38,601 nt of DNA from an uncultured Pelagibacteraceae bacterium (GTDB lineage: Bacteria > Pseudomonadota > Alphaproteobacteria > Pelagibacterales > Pelagibacteraceae), in assembly GCA_902604065.1 (NCBI GenBank), contig CACKXF010000012.1:1-38601 (forward strand), in the 5' to 3' direction. The notes under the pieces are model-generated. The model had not been told where the DNA came from and made no database searches. It was given only the letters and a program-made list of their open reading frames with translations. Positions 8,725-18,492 of this stretch are shown piece after piece (position 1 is the stretch's first letter; each line of letters starts with the position of its first letter). Made by a program: the position numbers and the translations under genes.

Positions 8725-10588
8725 GCTGAGACCTTTTTTTTTTTGATTTAATATAACCTAAAAGGATAATAGCTGCGGCTGGAGTTACACCATCTATCCT
8801 TAATGCCTGACCTAACGTTTTAGGCTTTATAAGCTTTAATTTTGATTTAACTTCATTAGATAATCCACTAAAGATGTCATAGTCAATCATTTCTGGAATC
8901 TTTATACCTTCGTCTTTTTTGAAAGCTGCTATATCATGGGATTGCCTTTTTAGATAACCGGAGTAATGAGCATCAATTTCAACTTGATCATCTAGGTCAG
9001 AACCGAAAGCAGGTAATGTAGGCCATATCTGCCTTATTTTTGCCATATTTAGATTTCGTTGGGCCATTAATTCTATGCCTGATCTTTTAACACCATCTTG
9101 AGCAACTTTAACATCATGTTTACTTGCCTCGTTAGGAGATATCACATTAGATTTCAGATGGTCTAATATCTGAACTAGTTTTTTTTGCTTGTCTAAAAAT
9201 ATTTTCGTTCGATTCACATTTACACAATTAATTTTTATACCAGATGGCGTTAACCTTTGATCCGCATTATCTGCTCTCAATGACAGCCTGTATTCTGCTC
9301 TTGAGGTAAACATACGGTATGGTTCTGAAACTCCTTTTGTAATTAAGTCATCAATCATTACTCCAATATAAGACTCAGATCTATCTAATATAAATTCCTT
9401 TTTTTTAAAGATTTTTAAAGCTGCATTAATTCCAGCAATCAACCCTTGAGCTGCAGCTTCTTCATAACCAGTCGTTCCATTAATTTGTCCGGCTAAAAAT
9501 AATGATTTAATTTTTTTAGTCTCTAAAGTGGCATTTAATTCCCTTGGATCTACATAATCATACTCTATTGCATATCCGGCTCTTTTCATCTTGACTGCTT
9601 CTAAACCCTTTATTTTAGCCAATATCTTGAGCTGAATCTCTTCTGGAAGTGATGTTGATATACCATTTGGGTAAACAGTGTTGTCCTTTAATCCTTCTGG
9701 TTCTAAGAATATCTGATGCTTTTGTTTCTCTTTAAATTTGACTATTTTATCTTCTATAGAAGGGCAATATCTTGGACCAATACCTTTAATGTTCCCCGAG
9801 TACATCGCGCTTCTTTTAATATTGTCACTAATAATTTTATGCACCTCGTCATTAGTATGTGTCATACCACATGACACCTGTTTATTTTCGAGCTTAGTTG
9901 ATAAGAAAGAAAAAAAATAAGGATCTTCATCAGCGGGCTGCATTTCTAAATCATCATAATTAATTGTCGACCCATCCAATCTCGGAGGAGTACCAGTTTT
10001 CAGTCTACCTATTTGCATTTTAAATTTAGCAAGCTGTTCACTTAAACCAGTAGAAGGTTTTTCATCATATCTACCTGCAGGGATTTGTGTTTCACCTATA
10101 TGTATTAATCCGTTTAAAAAAGTTCCAGTTGTCAAGATAAGTTCCTTGCATCTAATCTCCTTCCCGCTTTGACATAAGAATCCTATAACCTGATTATCAT
10201 TAAACAAAAACTTAACTACAGGGTCGGCTATCACAGTTAAGTTTTTATAATTAAGTAAAATTTTTTGCATGTGCTCCTTATAAAGAGCTCTGTCTGATTG
10301 GGTACGTGGTCCTCTTACAGCTGGACCTCTACTTCTGTTCAATAATCGGAACTGAATACCTGATTTATCAGAGACTATGCCCATCACACCATCTAGTGCA
10401 TCGATTTCACGAACCAAATGCCCTTTACCTAGTCCGCCAATGGCAGGATTGCAGGACATCTCACCAATAGTCTCAACTTTATGTGTAAAAAGTGCAGTAT
10501 TGACGCCCATTCTAGCGGAAGCTGCAGCTGCTTCACATCCAGCGTGTCCACCACCTATAACTACTACTTCATAGCTTTCTTTAGTCAT
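8702..10588 (-). CDS. mnmG: tRNA uridine-5-carboxymethylaminomethyl modification enzyme MnmG (GidA)
   Basis: 628 residues, the family's normal length. The N-terminal FAD-binding Rossmann motif is [14 protein letters not shown], followed by [26 protein letters not shown] and [14 protein letters not shown], all diagnostic for Mnm[18 protein letters not shown] and [18 protein letters not shown] occur in the C-terminal half. With MnmE it installs the cmnm5 group on wobble U34 of tRNAs. mnmE lies directly upstream (42-base gap). The C-terminus contains a Lys run encoded by an 11-base A tract. Confidence 0.98.
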   Translation of the reverse strand: MTKESYEVVVIGGGHAGCEAAAASARMGVNTALFTHKVETIGEMSCNPAIGGLGKGHLVREIDALDGVMGIVSDKSGIQFRLLNRSRGPAVRGPRTQSDRALYKEHMQKILLNYKNLTVIADPVVKFLFNDNQVIGFLCQSGKEIRCKELILTTGTFLNGLIHIGETQIPAGRYDEKPSTGLSEQLAKFKMQIGRLKTGTPPRLDGSTINYDDLEMQPADEDPYFFSFLSTKLENKQVSCGMTHTNDEVHKIISDNIKRSAMYSGNIKGIGPRYCPSIEDKIVKFKEKQKHQIFLEPEGLKDNTVYPNGISTSLPEEIQLKILAKIKGLEAVKMKRAGYAIEYDYVDPRELNATLETKKIKSLFLAGQINGTTGYEEAAAQGLIAGINAALKIFKKKEFILDRSESYIGVMIDDLITKGVSEPYRMFTSRAEYRLSLRADNADQRLTPSGIKINCVNVNRTKIFLDKQKKLVQILDHLKSNVISPNEASKHDVKVAQDGVKRSGIELMAQRNLNMAKIRQIWPTLPAFGSDLDDQVEIDAHYSGYLKRQSHDIAAFKKDEGIKIPEMIDYDIFSGLSNEVKSKLKLIKPKTLGQALRIDGVTPAAAIILLGYIKSKKKRSQLENRAKC

Positions 10589-10630
10589 GAGGAGAATGTA
10601 ACGCTCTGAATTAATAATACAAGAGCTATT

Positions 10631-11959
10631 TTATTTACCTATACAGAAGTCCTTAAATATAGATCCAAGTATTTCCTCTACATCTACTTTACCAACTATA
10701 ACGCCTAAATGTCGTGTAGCCATTCGAAGATCCTCGGCAGCCAACTCTAGATGTTTACTTTGATCTTTTTTGAGAAATTTATCTATTTCCTTCAAACATT
10801 CATTTAATTTTATTCTATGCCTTTCTCTTGTAATTAAGATGTTGTTATTCAACGTATATTTCTTGCTTAATTTTTTTTTAATAAGATTTATAAGTTGATC
10901 AATATTTTTATTATTTCTCACTGATGCTAAAATAGTATCAGTATTAAATTTATGGTTTTCTTTAGATTGAACATCAGATTTATTTAATAAAACTATTGAA
11001 TCTTTATTAATCATAGACTTTATTTTATCGCTAATTTTTTTGTTTGTATTATCAACTACTACAATATTTAAGTCAGCTTCTTTAAATTTGTTTAACGCTA
11101 ATGATATTCCCTTTTTTTCAACGTCATTCTTTGCTTCTCTAATTCCAGCCGTATCAGCAAGTATGACTGGATAACCATCTAAGTTAAGGTATGTCTCAAT
11201 CACATCTCTAGTTGTTCCAGCTTCATCAGAGACTATTGCTGCATCTCTTTTTGATAGTAAATTTAATAACGAAGACTTTCCTACATTTGTTTCTCCAACA
11301 ATTGATATTCTAAATCCATCTCTAATTTTTTCACCTACTTTGTTGTCATCAATAATTTTACTTATATCACTATGTATTGATTTAATTGATTTATGAGCTT
11401 CTTTTAAAACATTTTCAGGAAGATCGTCCTCAGCAAAATCAATTTTAGCCTCAATGAAAGAAAGGGATTTTATCAATTTTGATCTTAAATCATCATAATA
11501 TTTGGAAGCATACCCATTAACTAAATTTACTGCTTGTTTTCTTTGTAATTCAGTTTCAGAATGTATTAAATCGCCTATACTTTCAGCTTTTAATAAGTCA
11601 ATTTTATTATTCTGAAAAGCAACTTTAGTAAACTCTCCCGGTTCAGCCATTCTACAATTTTTTTGACTAGATAATACTTTTAGAAAATAACTAATAATTG
11701 CGTTACTTCCATGAACATGAAATTCTGCTAAATCATCACCTGTAAAACTATTCGGTTTTGGAAACCATAATATTAAAGCCTCTGGATCAATAATAGCATC
11801 ATTGCTTGGATCAAAAAACTTACATAAGTTTATCTCATTTTCTTTGATTTTATTCTCTTTGGAAATCAGTTTGCAAATACTTAGAGTATCTGGTCCCGAC
11901 ATTCTAATAATAGCTATACCACATGGGCCTCTACCAGAAGATAGAGCAAAAATGTTCAT
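10631..11959 (-). CDS. mnmE: tRNA modification GTPase MnmE
   Basis: 442 residues. The N-terminal formyl-THF-binding domain has GRGPCGIAIIRMSG and GEFTKVAFQNNKIDL. An inserted G domain follows with G1 GETNVGKSS, G2 GTTRDVIE, G3 DTAGIRE and G4 NKSD. The chain ends in CIGK, the catalytic C-terminal motif. It is the GTPase partner of MnmG. Its start overlaps the stop of the upstream monooxygenase gene by one base (TAATG). In many other alphaproteobacteria rho and hem genes sit beside mnmE, but here they are about 20 kb away. Confidence 0.98.
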   Translation of the reverse strand: MNIFALSSGRGPCGIAIIRMSGPDTLSICKLISKENKIKENEINLCKFFDPSNDAIIDPEALILWFPKPNSFTGDDLAEFHVHGSNAIISYFLKVLSSQKNCRMAEPGEFTKVAFQNNKIDLLKAESIGDLIHSETELQRKQAVNLVNGYASKYYDDLRSKLIKSLSFIEAKIDFAEDDLPENVLKEAHKSIKSIHSDISKIIDDNKVGEKIRDGFRISIVGETNVGKSSLLNLLSKRDAAIVSDEAGTTRDVIETYLNLDGYPVILADTAGIREAKNDVEKKGISLALNKFKEADLNIVVVDNTNKKISDKIKSMINKDSIVLLNKSDVQSKENHKFNTDTILASVRNNKNIDQLINLIKKKLSKKYTLNNNILITRERHRIKLNECLKEIDKFLKKDQSKHLELAAEDLRMATRHLGVIVGKVDVEEILGSIFKDFCIGK

Positions 11960-13089
11960 TAGTTTAAACCCAAGTTTGCAACTCTTTTAGTAATTTTTTT
12001 TAATAATTTTGATTTAGAAAAATTGTTAAGAATGTTCTCTTTTATTGGATCTAAATATTTATTGCTCTTAAAAAATTTTCTTGTTGTATCTATCCCTAAT
12101 CCCATTAATAAGTTTTCTGGTTTCCTACTATCTGATAAATCTTTTGGAATATTTGAATCTTTTATAGGCAAACCCAGTCTAAGATTATTAAAAATTAATT
12201 CATTCAATTTTTCAATATCTCTTAGAATTAAATTAAACCCTTGTCCCGCTAAAGGGTGAACTACGTGCAATCCATCTCCTAAAATTATTGTATTTTTTTT
12301 ATAATAGTTTCTTTTTAACGATAATTTTAAAGGATAGCTTTGAATATTTCCTAAAGATAATTTATTTGTTTTTAACAAATTTGAGAGTTTAGTTTTTAAA
12401 TAGTTTGCAATATTATTTTTATTTTTGATAAAATATTTATCTTCAACACTCCATACCACAGAAAATTTATTTTTATTATAAGGTAATATAGCAAGAGGCC
12501 CTTCTTTTAAAAAAAACTGCTGAGCTCCAATATCTTTAATCTGATGTTTAACAGAACAAGTTATGGAATGCTCCTTGTAATTTTTTTTAATTTCTCTGTT
12601 GCCATTTATCTTTTGATAGATTGGAGAATTTGATCCCAAACATAAAAGTAGTAAATCATAAGATTGTGAAGACTGATTAGTAAAAACTTTATTTTCCGCT
12701 AAATCGATTGATTTTATTGTTTTTTTTTGAACTTTAATTTTTGTTTTTTTCAATAATTTTATTAGATGTTCTTTGGTAAATTTGTTTTCAAAAAAGAACA
12801 TTAGGTTTTTATTTTCATCAAAATTTAAAAAATTTTTTGTTTGATTATTCTTTTCAAAAAAAAGATTAATCTTTTTTACGGGGTAAAATAATTTTAAATT
12901 TATATTTTTTATCGTAGATTTTAAAAATTCCATATTTTTCTCAGATATTGCTGTAACTCTTAAATCTTTGATTTTAGACACATTATTTTCAATTATTAAA
13001 TCAATATCTAATCCCTTTTCACTTAGAACAAGTGCTGTTATCAGACCAGTTAAACCGCCACCTACAATGCATATTTTATGTTTTTTCAT
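11959..13089 (-). CDS. UbiH/UbiF/Coq6-family FAD-dependent monooxygenase
   Basis: 376 residues. N-terminal dinucleotide fold CIVGGGLTGLITALVLSEKG, and the FAD ribityl-binding motif ILGDGLHVVHPLAGQGFNLILRD near residue 270 is characteristic of ubiquinone-ring hydroxylases. The likely role is hydroxylation of the benzoquinone ring at the membrane during ubiquinone synthesis; which ring position cannot be told. Very Lys/Asn rich. Only 33 bases separate its start from that of divergent ftsK. It is translationally coupled to mnmE. Confidence 0.88.
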   Translation of the reverse strand: MKKHKICIVGGGLTGLITALVLSEKGLDIDLIIENNVSKIKDLRVTAISEKNMEFLKSTIKNINLKLFYPVKKINLFFEKNNQTKNFLNFDENKNLMFFFENKFTKEHLIKLLKKTKIKVQKKTIKSIDLAENKVFTNQSSQSYDLLLLCLGSNSPIYQKINGNREIKKNYKEHSITCSVKHQIKDIGAQQFFLKEGPLAILPYNKNKFSVVWSVEDKYFIKNKNNIANYLKTKLSNLLKTNKLSLGNIQSYPLKLSLKRNYYKKNTIILGDGLHVVHPLAGQGFNLILRDIEKLNELIFNNLRLGLPIKDSNIPKDLSDSRKPENLLMGLGIDTTRKFFKSNKYLDPIKENILNNFSKSKLLKKITKRVANLGLN

Positions 13090-13122
13090 AATAATGATAA
13101 AAAGTAAGTATTACGATTCGAT

Positions 13123-15201
13123 ATGAATACAAACTTTTTAAATAGTTTAACAAATTTTTTAAAAAAGCGAACCTTTGAGTTGGCAGGTTTATTGCTTATT
13201 TCTCTTGGAATTGCTTTGACAATATCGTTTGCTACTTATTCGCCATCAGATCCATCACTAGTCTATGGGCAAAGTAGCTCAATCATAAAAAATTACTTCG
13301 GCATATATGGAAGTAGAATTTCAGATTTTTTGCTACAAAGTTTTGGTTTGATATCTTTTTTAATTTTAGCAAATTTAATTTCTTGGGGCTTTAAATTAGT
13401 CTTTGCTAAGGAGTTAAAAAATTTTATTTATAAATTACTTTTTCTTACAATTTATCTAATTTCCGGATGTACATTTTTACATATTACTTTTGATAATTCT
13501 TTTTGGCTTATAGACAACGGAAATTCAGGTTTCGTTGGGGAGTTAATATATAATTTTCTATACCAATATGTTCCTTTAATTGAAAATCAATATACAGGTT
13601 TTGTTCTTATTGTTTTTACAATTGTTTTTTTTATTCTAAGTGCAGGTATAAATTTTAAAAAATTTTTTAGCTTTTTATTAAGTATTTTTTCAAAAAAGAA
13701 GGTTGAGAGTTTAAATATAAATGATAATGAAATAATTGCTGATAAAGAAACTGTAGAAGAAAATAAAGAAAATCAACAAAGTTTTTTCTTTACTAAAGAA
13801 CAATCTAAAACAATTGAAAAATCAAATAAATTTCAACTTCCTTCAATAGATCTTTTAGAAAAGAATACATCAAAACTTTCTCCTCAAGAACTAAATAAAA
13901 ATAGACCTGACAGTCAGTTTATGGAAGGCATTTTACAAGATTTTGGAATAAGTGGGCAAATTAAGAAAATTAATAATGGCCCAGTTGTTAGCCTTTATGA
14001 ATTTGAACCAGCGGCTGGAGTAAAGGTTTCTAAAATAGTAAACCTTTCAGATGATTTAGCTAGAAATACTAGTTCCACATCAGCTAGAGTAGCTGTAATC
14101 CCGGGAAAGAACACTGTTGGAATAGAAATCCCTAATGAGAAAAGAGAAAGTGTTTCTTTAAGAGAAATAGTATCTAACGATAAATTTAGAAATAGAGATA
14201 TAAAGCTTCCAATAGCTTTGGGCAAAAGTATTTCAGGTTTACCTATAATTGGTGATTTAACCTCAATGCCTCACTTATTAATTGCCGGAACTACTGGATC
14301 AGGAAAATCTGTTTGTATAAACACAATTATCACATCTCTTTTATTCAAATTAAGTCCTGAATTATGTAAATTAATTTTAATTGATCCTAAAATGTTAGAA
14401 CTTTCTGCCTACGAGGGTATTCCTCACTTATTAACTCCAGTTATAACAGATGCAAAAAAAGCTACTTCTGCTCTTGGTTGGACTGTAAGAGAAATGAACA
14501 ACCGATATAAACTAATGTCAAAAGTCGGAGTTAGAAATATTGATGGATATAATGAAAAACACAAACTAAAGATGCCATATATCGTAGTTGTTGTAGATGA
14601 AATGTCTGACCTGATGTTAGTTGCAGGGAAAGAAATAGAAAATTATATTCAAAAATTATCTCAAATGGCTAGAGCGGCTGGAATTCATATAATTATGGCG
14701 ACTCAAAGACCTAGTGTAGATGTAATCACAGGGACCATCAAAGCAAATTTTCCAACTCGAGTATCTTTTCAGGTGAGCTCAAAAATAGATAGTAGAACCA
14801 TACTTGGAGAACAAGGTGCTGAACAATTACTAGGTAAGGGAGATATGCTTTTTATGTCATCTGCTAACAGAATTATAAGAATTCACGGTCCATACGTTTC
14901 TGAAAAGGAAATAGAAAAAATTAGTGGCGTTTTACGGGCACAAGGAGAGCCAAATTACATTGATGATATTACGACAATTTCTAGCCCTACTGATGATGCT
15001 AGCAATACCTCGATTGGGGACGGGGATGAGCTTTATAATGAGGCAATAAATATAGTAAAATCTGAAGGCAAAGCATCAACTAGTTTTTTACAAAGAAAAC
15101 TACAGATTGGCTATAACAGGGCTGCTAGAATTATTGATATGATGGAAGATAAAGGAGTAGTCAGTAAGGCCAATCATGTTGGAAAACGTGAAGTTCTTTA
15201 A
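13123..15201 (+). CDS. ftsK: DNA translocase FtsK
   Basis: 692 residues, a short FtsK with a brief linker. Four N-terminal membrane segments occupy about residues 15-185. The motor domain has Walker A GTTGSGKSVCINT, VVVVDEMSDLM (Walker B), QMARAAGIHIIMATQRPS and a PTRVSFQVSSKIDSRTILGEQGAE block. A C-terminal gamma winged helix (EAINIVKSEGKASTSFLQRKL...) reads KOPS sites. It pumps DNA through the septum and activates dif resolution. The last 26 bases overlap the start of lolA. Confidence 0.97.
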   Translation: MNTNFLNSLTNFLKKRTFELAGLLLISLGIALTISFATYSPSDPSLVYGQSSSIIKNYFGIYGSRISDFLLQSFGLISFLILANLISWGFKLVFAKELKNFIYKLLFLTIYLISGCTFLHITFDNSFWLIDNGNSGFVGELIYNFLYQYVPLIENQYTGFVLIVFTIVFFILSAGINFKKFFSFLLSIFSKKKVESLNINDNEIIADKETVEENKENQQSFFFTKEQSKTIEKSNKFQLPSIDLLEKNTSKLSPQELNKNRPDSQFMEGILQDFGISGQIKKINNGPVVSLYEFEPAAGVKVSKIVNLSDDLARNTSSTSARVAVIPGKNTVGIEIPNEKRESVSLREIVSNDKFRNRDIKLPIALGKSISGLPIIGDLTSMPHLLIAGTTGSGKSVCINTIITSLLFKLSPELCKLILIDPKMLELSAYEGIPHLLTPVITDAKKATSALGWTVREMNNRYKLMSKVGVRNIDGYNEKHKLKMPYIVVVVDEMSDLMLVAGKEIENYIQKLSQMARAAGIHIIMATQRPSVDVITGTIKANFPTRVSFQVSSKIDSRTILGEQGAEQLLGKGDMLFMSSANRIIRIHGPYVSEKEIEKISGVLRAQGEPNYIDDITTISSPTDDASNTSIGDGDELYNEAINIVKSEGKASTSFLQRKLQIGYNRAARIIDMMEDKGVVSKANHVGKREVL

Positions 15202-15745
15202 AAAAATATTTTTCATTTCTGTTTTTATATTATTATCAGCAAATCTTGTTGCTAAGGAGAAAAATCTAATAATTACTCAATTAGAGAGCTTAAGTTCTTT
15301 AGAATTTAAGTTTGAACAATTAATTAATGAGAAAACTGAGACGGGTAATTGTCTTTTAAAATTTCCTGGAAAATTAAAATGTGATTATTACGGTGAAAAG
15401 GAGAAGGAGCTGGTTATAAATAATAAAAAATTAGCTATAACACAAAAAAGGTATAATAAAACCTATCATTACCCAATTTCAAAATCTCCATTTTTAAATA
15501 TTTTATATAAAGACAAACTTTTAGAAATTGTACAATCTGGGAAATTAGTAATTTCTGAACAATTTATTAAACTCATTTATCTTGGTGATAATAAAATTAC
15601 AGTCTTATTTGATAGAAAAACATTTGATTTAAAAGGTTGGCAAATCTTCGATCAGTATAACAATAAAATAGATTTTTCTTTAAGTATTATTGCTAAAAAT
15701 GGTGTCTTTGAAAAAGGAACTTTTAAAATTCCTGAAACTAATTAA
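15176..15745 (+). CDS. lolA: Outer-membrane lipoprotein carrier protein LolA-like
   Basis: 189 residues from the ATG inside ftsK; a GTG at 15188 is another possible start. A Sec signal (KIFFISVFILLSANLVA) with cleavage after LVA is followed by the LolA pattern: LESLSSLEFKFEQ, ...GNCLLKFPGKLKCDY, then beta strands ending in FDLKGWQIFDQYNN. It carries lipoproteins across the periplasm from LolCDE to the outer membrane, fitting the several lipoproteins in this window. Placement after ftsK is common in alphaproteobacteria. Confidence 0.88.
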   Translation: MLENVKFFKKIFFISVFILLSANLVAKEKNLIITQLESLSSLEFKFEQLINEKTETGNCLLKFPGKLKCDYYGEKEKELVINNKKLAITQKRYNKTYHYPISKSPFLNILYKDKLLEIVQSGKLVISEQFIKLIYLGDNKITVLFDRKTFDLKGWQIFDQYNNKIDFSLSIIAKNGVFEKGTFKIPETN

Positions 15746-16255
15746 TTAAGCTACAAAATCAATTTGTTCTTTTTTAAATACTTTAAAGCCTCTTGATAAA
15801 TAATTTGCTAAAGCAAACTTATGGTCTAATGAGCAAGTATGAACCCAAACTTTCTTAGCTTTATTATCATAAGATTGTTTAAGGACGTGGTTTAACAATA
15901 ATGATCCAAAACCCTTAGATCTAAATTCGCTTAGTATTCCCATATTAATTAACTCAAATTCTTTATTATCATGTTTTTCAATTTCATAATATCCAATTAA
16001 ATCATTGTTGATGTCTTTAAAAATCCAAGTCTCTAAGAGTGGATTAGAAGTATATTTTAACCATTGTTTATCTGTCCACACGAGTCTATCTCTCCAAAAA
16101 TGGTCTTTTCCAATTTGCCTATAGAAAAATTTATTAATCTCGTAATCTTTTTTATCGCTTTGTATAATTTTAAATGAGTTTTTATTGTAACTTTCTGGAA
16201 TACTTTCATTCTTCAAAAAATTATAATCTAAGAAATACCTTTGAACTTTCTTCAT
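15746..16255 (-). CDS. GNAT-family N-acetyltransferase
   Basis: I choose the ATG at 16255 (MKKVQRYFL), giving 169 residues. The longer frame in the ORF track starts inside hinT. Acetyl-CoA-binding motif A is clear in INMGILSEFRSKGFGSLLLNHVL, and the end (ALANYLSRGFKVFKKEQ) matches the family's last strand. The substrate is unknown. The ATG lies one base beyond the hinT stop, making it the last gene of the his transcription unit. It converges on lolA with no gap. Confidence 0.85.
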   Translation of the reverse strand: MKKVQRYFLDYNFLKNESIPESYNKNSFKIIQSDKKDYEINKFFYRQIGKDHFWRDRLVWTDKQWLKYTSNPLLETWIFKDINNDLIGYYEIEKHDNKEFELINMGILSEFRSKGFGSLLLNHVLKQSYDNKAKKVWVHTCSLDHKFALANYLSRGFKVFKKEQIDFVA

Positions 16256-16256
16256 T

Positions 16257-16613
16257 TTAGATAACCATCTTTCCAATTTTTTCTCCAGCAAATATATGAA
16301 AGTGCAAATGTGGGACTTCTTGACCACCATCTGAACCAATATTTGAAAGCACTCTATAGCCTTTGTCTGAAGCTCCTAATAAACCTGAAACAAGACTAAC
16401 TGCCTTATGAAACTCAGCAATTTCTTTATCGCTCGCTTTTTTGTTAAAATCATCTAAATCAATATATTCACCCTTAGGAATAACAAGTGCATGAATTTTT
16501 TTTTGAGGATTTATATCATGAAAAGACAAGACGTGATCATTTTCAAATATTTTTTTGCAGGGTATTTCACCTCTTAAAATTTTAGCAAAAATATTATTTT
16601 TGTCGTAAGGCAT
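16257..16613 (-). CDS. HIT-family nucleotide hydrolase (HinT-like)
   Basis: 118 residues. The histidine-triad motif HLHFHIF is near residue 103, with the family start NIFAKILRGEIPCKKIFENDHVLSF and DINPQKKIHALVIPK. HinT-type enzymes cleave purine nucleoside phosphoramidates. It overlaps hisE by 20 bases and follows it in the operon, an arrangement seen in related bacteria. A regulatory or salvage role linked to histidine synthesis is only suggested by position. Confidence 0.94.
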   Translation of the reverse strand: MPYDKNNIFAKILRGEIPCKKIFENDHVLSFHDINPQKKIHALVIPKGEYIDLDDFNKKASDKEIAEFHKAVSLVSGLLGASDKGYRVLSNIGSDGGQEVPHLHFHIFAGEKIGKMVI

Positions 16614-16884
16614 TATTTTTTCTTTTTTCTAGTTCTTTCATAACATCTTCGATTTTAATATCATTAGCCTCTAAGTAAACTAAAAGATGATATATTACAT
16701 CAGCACTTTCGTGAGTTTTATTAGTGTTTTTTTCCACAGCTTCAATCAGCTCGGCTACCTCTTCTTTTACTTTAGAAACAGATAAATTTTTATTATTTAA
16801 AAGTTTATTAGTATAGGATTTGTCAGGAGATGAATTTTTTCGATCTCTAATTGTTATTATTAAATCTTCCAAATTTTTAAGCAT
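16594..16884 (-). CDS. hisE: Phosphoribosyl-ATP pyrophosphatase
   Basis: 96 residues, a stand-alone HisE not fused to HisI. The MazG-like metal-binding pattern is visible as KEEVAELIEAVEK and HESADVIYHLLVYLE. It removes pyrophosphate from PR-ATP in the second step of histidine synthesis. It starts one base after hisF ends. Confidence 0.95.
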   Translation of the reverse strand: MLKNLEDLIITIRDRKNSSPDKSYTNKLLNNKNLSVSKVKEEVAELIEAVEKNTNKTHESADVIYHLLVYLEANDIKIEDVMKELEKRKNNALRQK

Positions 16885-16885
16885 A

Positions 16886-17644
16886 TTATAACCTTACTGG
16901 AATATTCTTTGATTTTAAATATTCTTTTGTATTTTTAATAGTGAATTCGCCATAATGAAAAATAGAAGCTGCAAGAACAGCACTAGCTCCTCCTTTTTTA
17001 ATAGCATCATATAAATGATCTAGAGTTCCGGCTCCTCCGGATGCAATAACTGGTATATTTACTGATTTAGTAATTATTTTCAAAAGTTCTAAATCGTAAC
17101 CGCTTTTAGTGCCATCTTTATCCATTGAAGTTAAAAGAATTTCACCAGCTCCATTGGCTTCTGCTTTTTTTGTGAATTCAGTGGCATCTATTCCTGTTTT
17201 TTCTCTTCCACCATGGGTAAATATTTCCCATTTTCCCTCTGAGACTTTCTTAGCATCCACAGCTACAACCATGCACTGGGTACCAAATTTCCTTGAAGCT
17301 TCTCTAACAAAATTAATATCTTTTACAGCTGCAGTGTTTATGGAAACCTTATCAGCACCCGCGAGTAATAAATTCCTTACATCATCAATCGTTCTAATTC
17401 CTCCGCCGACGGTTAAGGGTACGAAGCACTTTTCTGCAGTTTTGTTAACAACATCTATTATTGTATTTCTATTTTCATTGCTTGCGGTTATATCTAGAAA
17501 ACATATTTCGTCTGCACCCCCATTACTATAAATACTTGCTTGCTCAACTGGATCTCCAGCATCTTTTAAGTCTACAAAATTAATTCCTTTAACTACTCTT
17601 CCGTTTTTAACGTCTAAGCAAGGTATGATTCTATTTTTTAACAT
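16886..17644 (-). CDS. hisF: Imidazole glycerol phosphate synthase, cyclase subunit HisF
   Basis: 252 residues of TIM barrel. The N-terminus [16 protein letters not shown] holds the catalytic Asp, with VAVDAK giving the second Asp near residue 130. Phosphate-binding GGGIRTIDD and ASGGAG loops are present. It uses ammonia delivered by HisH to convert PRFAR to IGP and AICAR. The 44-codon ORF upstream overlaps its start by 14 bases, so translation may be coupled. Confidence 0.98.
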   Translation of the reverse strand: MLKNRIIPCLDVKNGRVVKGINFVDLKDAGDPVEQASIYSNGGADEICFLDITASNENRNTIIDVVNKTAEKCFVPLTVGGGIRTIDDVRNLLLAGADKVSINTAAVKDINFVREASRKFGTQCMVVAVDAKKVSEGKWEIFTHGGREKTGIDATEFTKKAEANGAGEILLTSMDKDGTKSGYDLELLKIITKSVNIPVIASGGAGTLDHLYDAIKKGGASAVLAASIFHYGEFTIKNTKEYLKSKNIPVRL

Positions 17645-17765
17645 TTTTCTTTTTTTTTGCTTTGCTAGGCAATAATCCTTTATTAACGGCTCTAGCTCTT
17701 TCTGAAAAACCTAGTTTTTCCCCATTACTAATTTTTCTTCTTATTGTAGAAAGCTTTGCTACCAT
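17631..17765 (-). CDS. Small basic protein, 44 aa, between hisA and hisF (unrecognised)
   Basis: Not in the supplied ORF track. Reading leftward from the ATG at 17765: [17 protein letters not shown]..., then a Lys-rich tail ending KKKKNVKK and TAG. The frame fills the whole gap between hisA and hisF: it starts 7 bases after the hisA stop and overlaps the hisF start by 14 bases, typical of a real operon gene in this compact genome. About a third of its residues are Lys or Arg, so it probably binds nucleic acid or ribosomes; this is inference. No family recognised. Confidence 0.6.
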   Translation of the reverse strand: MVAKLSTIRRKISNGEKLGFSERARAVNKGLLPSKAKKKKNVKK

Positions 17766-17772
17766 TTTAATA

Positions 17773-18492
17773 TTATATTTCTTTTGCTAATTCACTTAAT
17801 TTAATATCACCGTCGTAAATAGCTTTACCGATTATTATTCCTTCTATTTTTTTATTCCTCAGTTCTTTAGCTTTTTGTATATCACTAATTGAAGATACTC
17901 CTCCAGAAATAACTAGTGGACATTTTGATTTGTTGGCCAGTTTAATTGTTTCTTCCAGATTAGGTCCTATTTTTGTTCCATCTCTATTAATATCTGTAAA
18001 AATAAGTCTACTTATACCAAGGTCATTTATTTCATTTAAAAAGTCTAAAGTTTTGATATTCAAATTTTCTTTCCAGCCTGAAACAGAAAGTTTGCCATCT
18101 TTTGCGTCTAATCCTAAAGCAATTTTATCCTTAAATTTTGTACAAGCTTCCTTTAAAAAATCTTTATTTTTAATTGCTGCGCTACCTAAAATTACTTTTT
18201 CTACCCCCACATCAATATAATGTTTAATACTATCTATATTTCTTACACCACCACCTACTTCAACATTTAAAGCGTGTTTACTTATAATTTCTTGAACAAT
18301 ATCTAAGTTGACTGTCTTACCAGTTAATGCGCCATCTAAATCAACAACATGTAAATTTTTAAAACCATGGGCTTTATATTTCCCTGCTTGTTCGACTGGG
18401 GACATATCATATTCAGTTTTATTATCGAAATCACCTTTAACTAATCTCACACACTTTTTATCTTTTATATCGATAGCAGGAAATATTTTCAT
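17773..18492 (-). CDS. hisA: ProFAR isomerase HisA
   Basis: 239 residues. FPAIDIKDKKCVRLVKGDF is the classic HisA start with the catalytic Asp. VEVGGGVRN and ISGGVSS provide the two phosphate loops, and FTDINRDGT carries the second catalytic Asp. It isomerises ProFAR to PRFAR. Its ATG overlaps the stop codon of the upstream restriction nuclease gene (ATGA), so its translation is likely coupled to a gene unrelated to histidine synthesis. Confidence 0.98.
   Translation of the reverse strand: MKIFPAIDIKDKKCVRLVKGDFDNKTEYDMSPVEQAGKYKAHGFKNLHVVDLDGALTGKTVNLDIVQEIISKHALNVEVGGGVRNIDSIKHYIDVGVEKVILGSAAIKNKDFLKEACTKFKDKIALGLDAKDGKLSVSGWKENLNIKTLDFLNEINDLGISRLIFTDINRDGTKIGPNLEETIKLANKSKCPLVISGGVSSISDIQKAKELRNKKIEGIIIGKAIYDGDIKLSELAKEI

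Noticed and set aside
16256-16339. Upstream start of the GNAT gene given in the ORF track
   Set aside because: Lies within hinT and adds 28 residues that do not look like GNAT; the ATG at 16255 fits the operon spacing.
17109-17531. 140-codon plus-strand ORF opposite hisF
   Set aside because: Ser/Pro-rich antisense translation of a conserved TIM barrel; no start context or motif.
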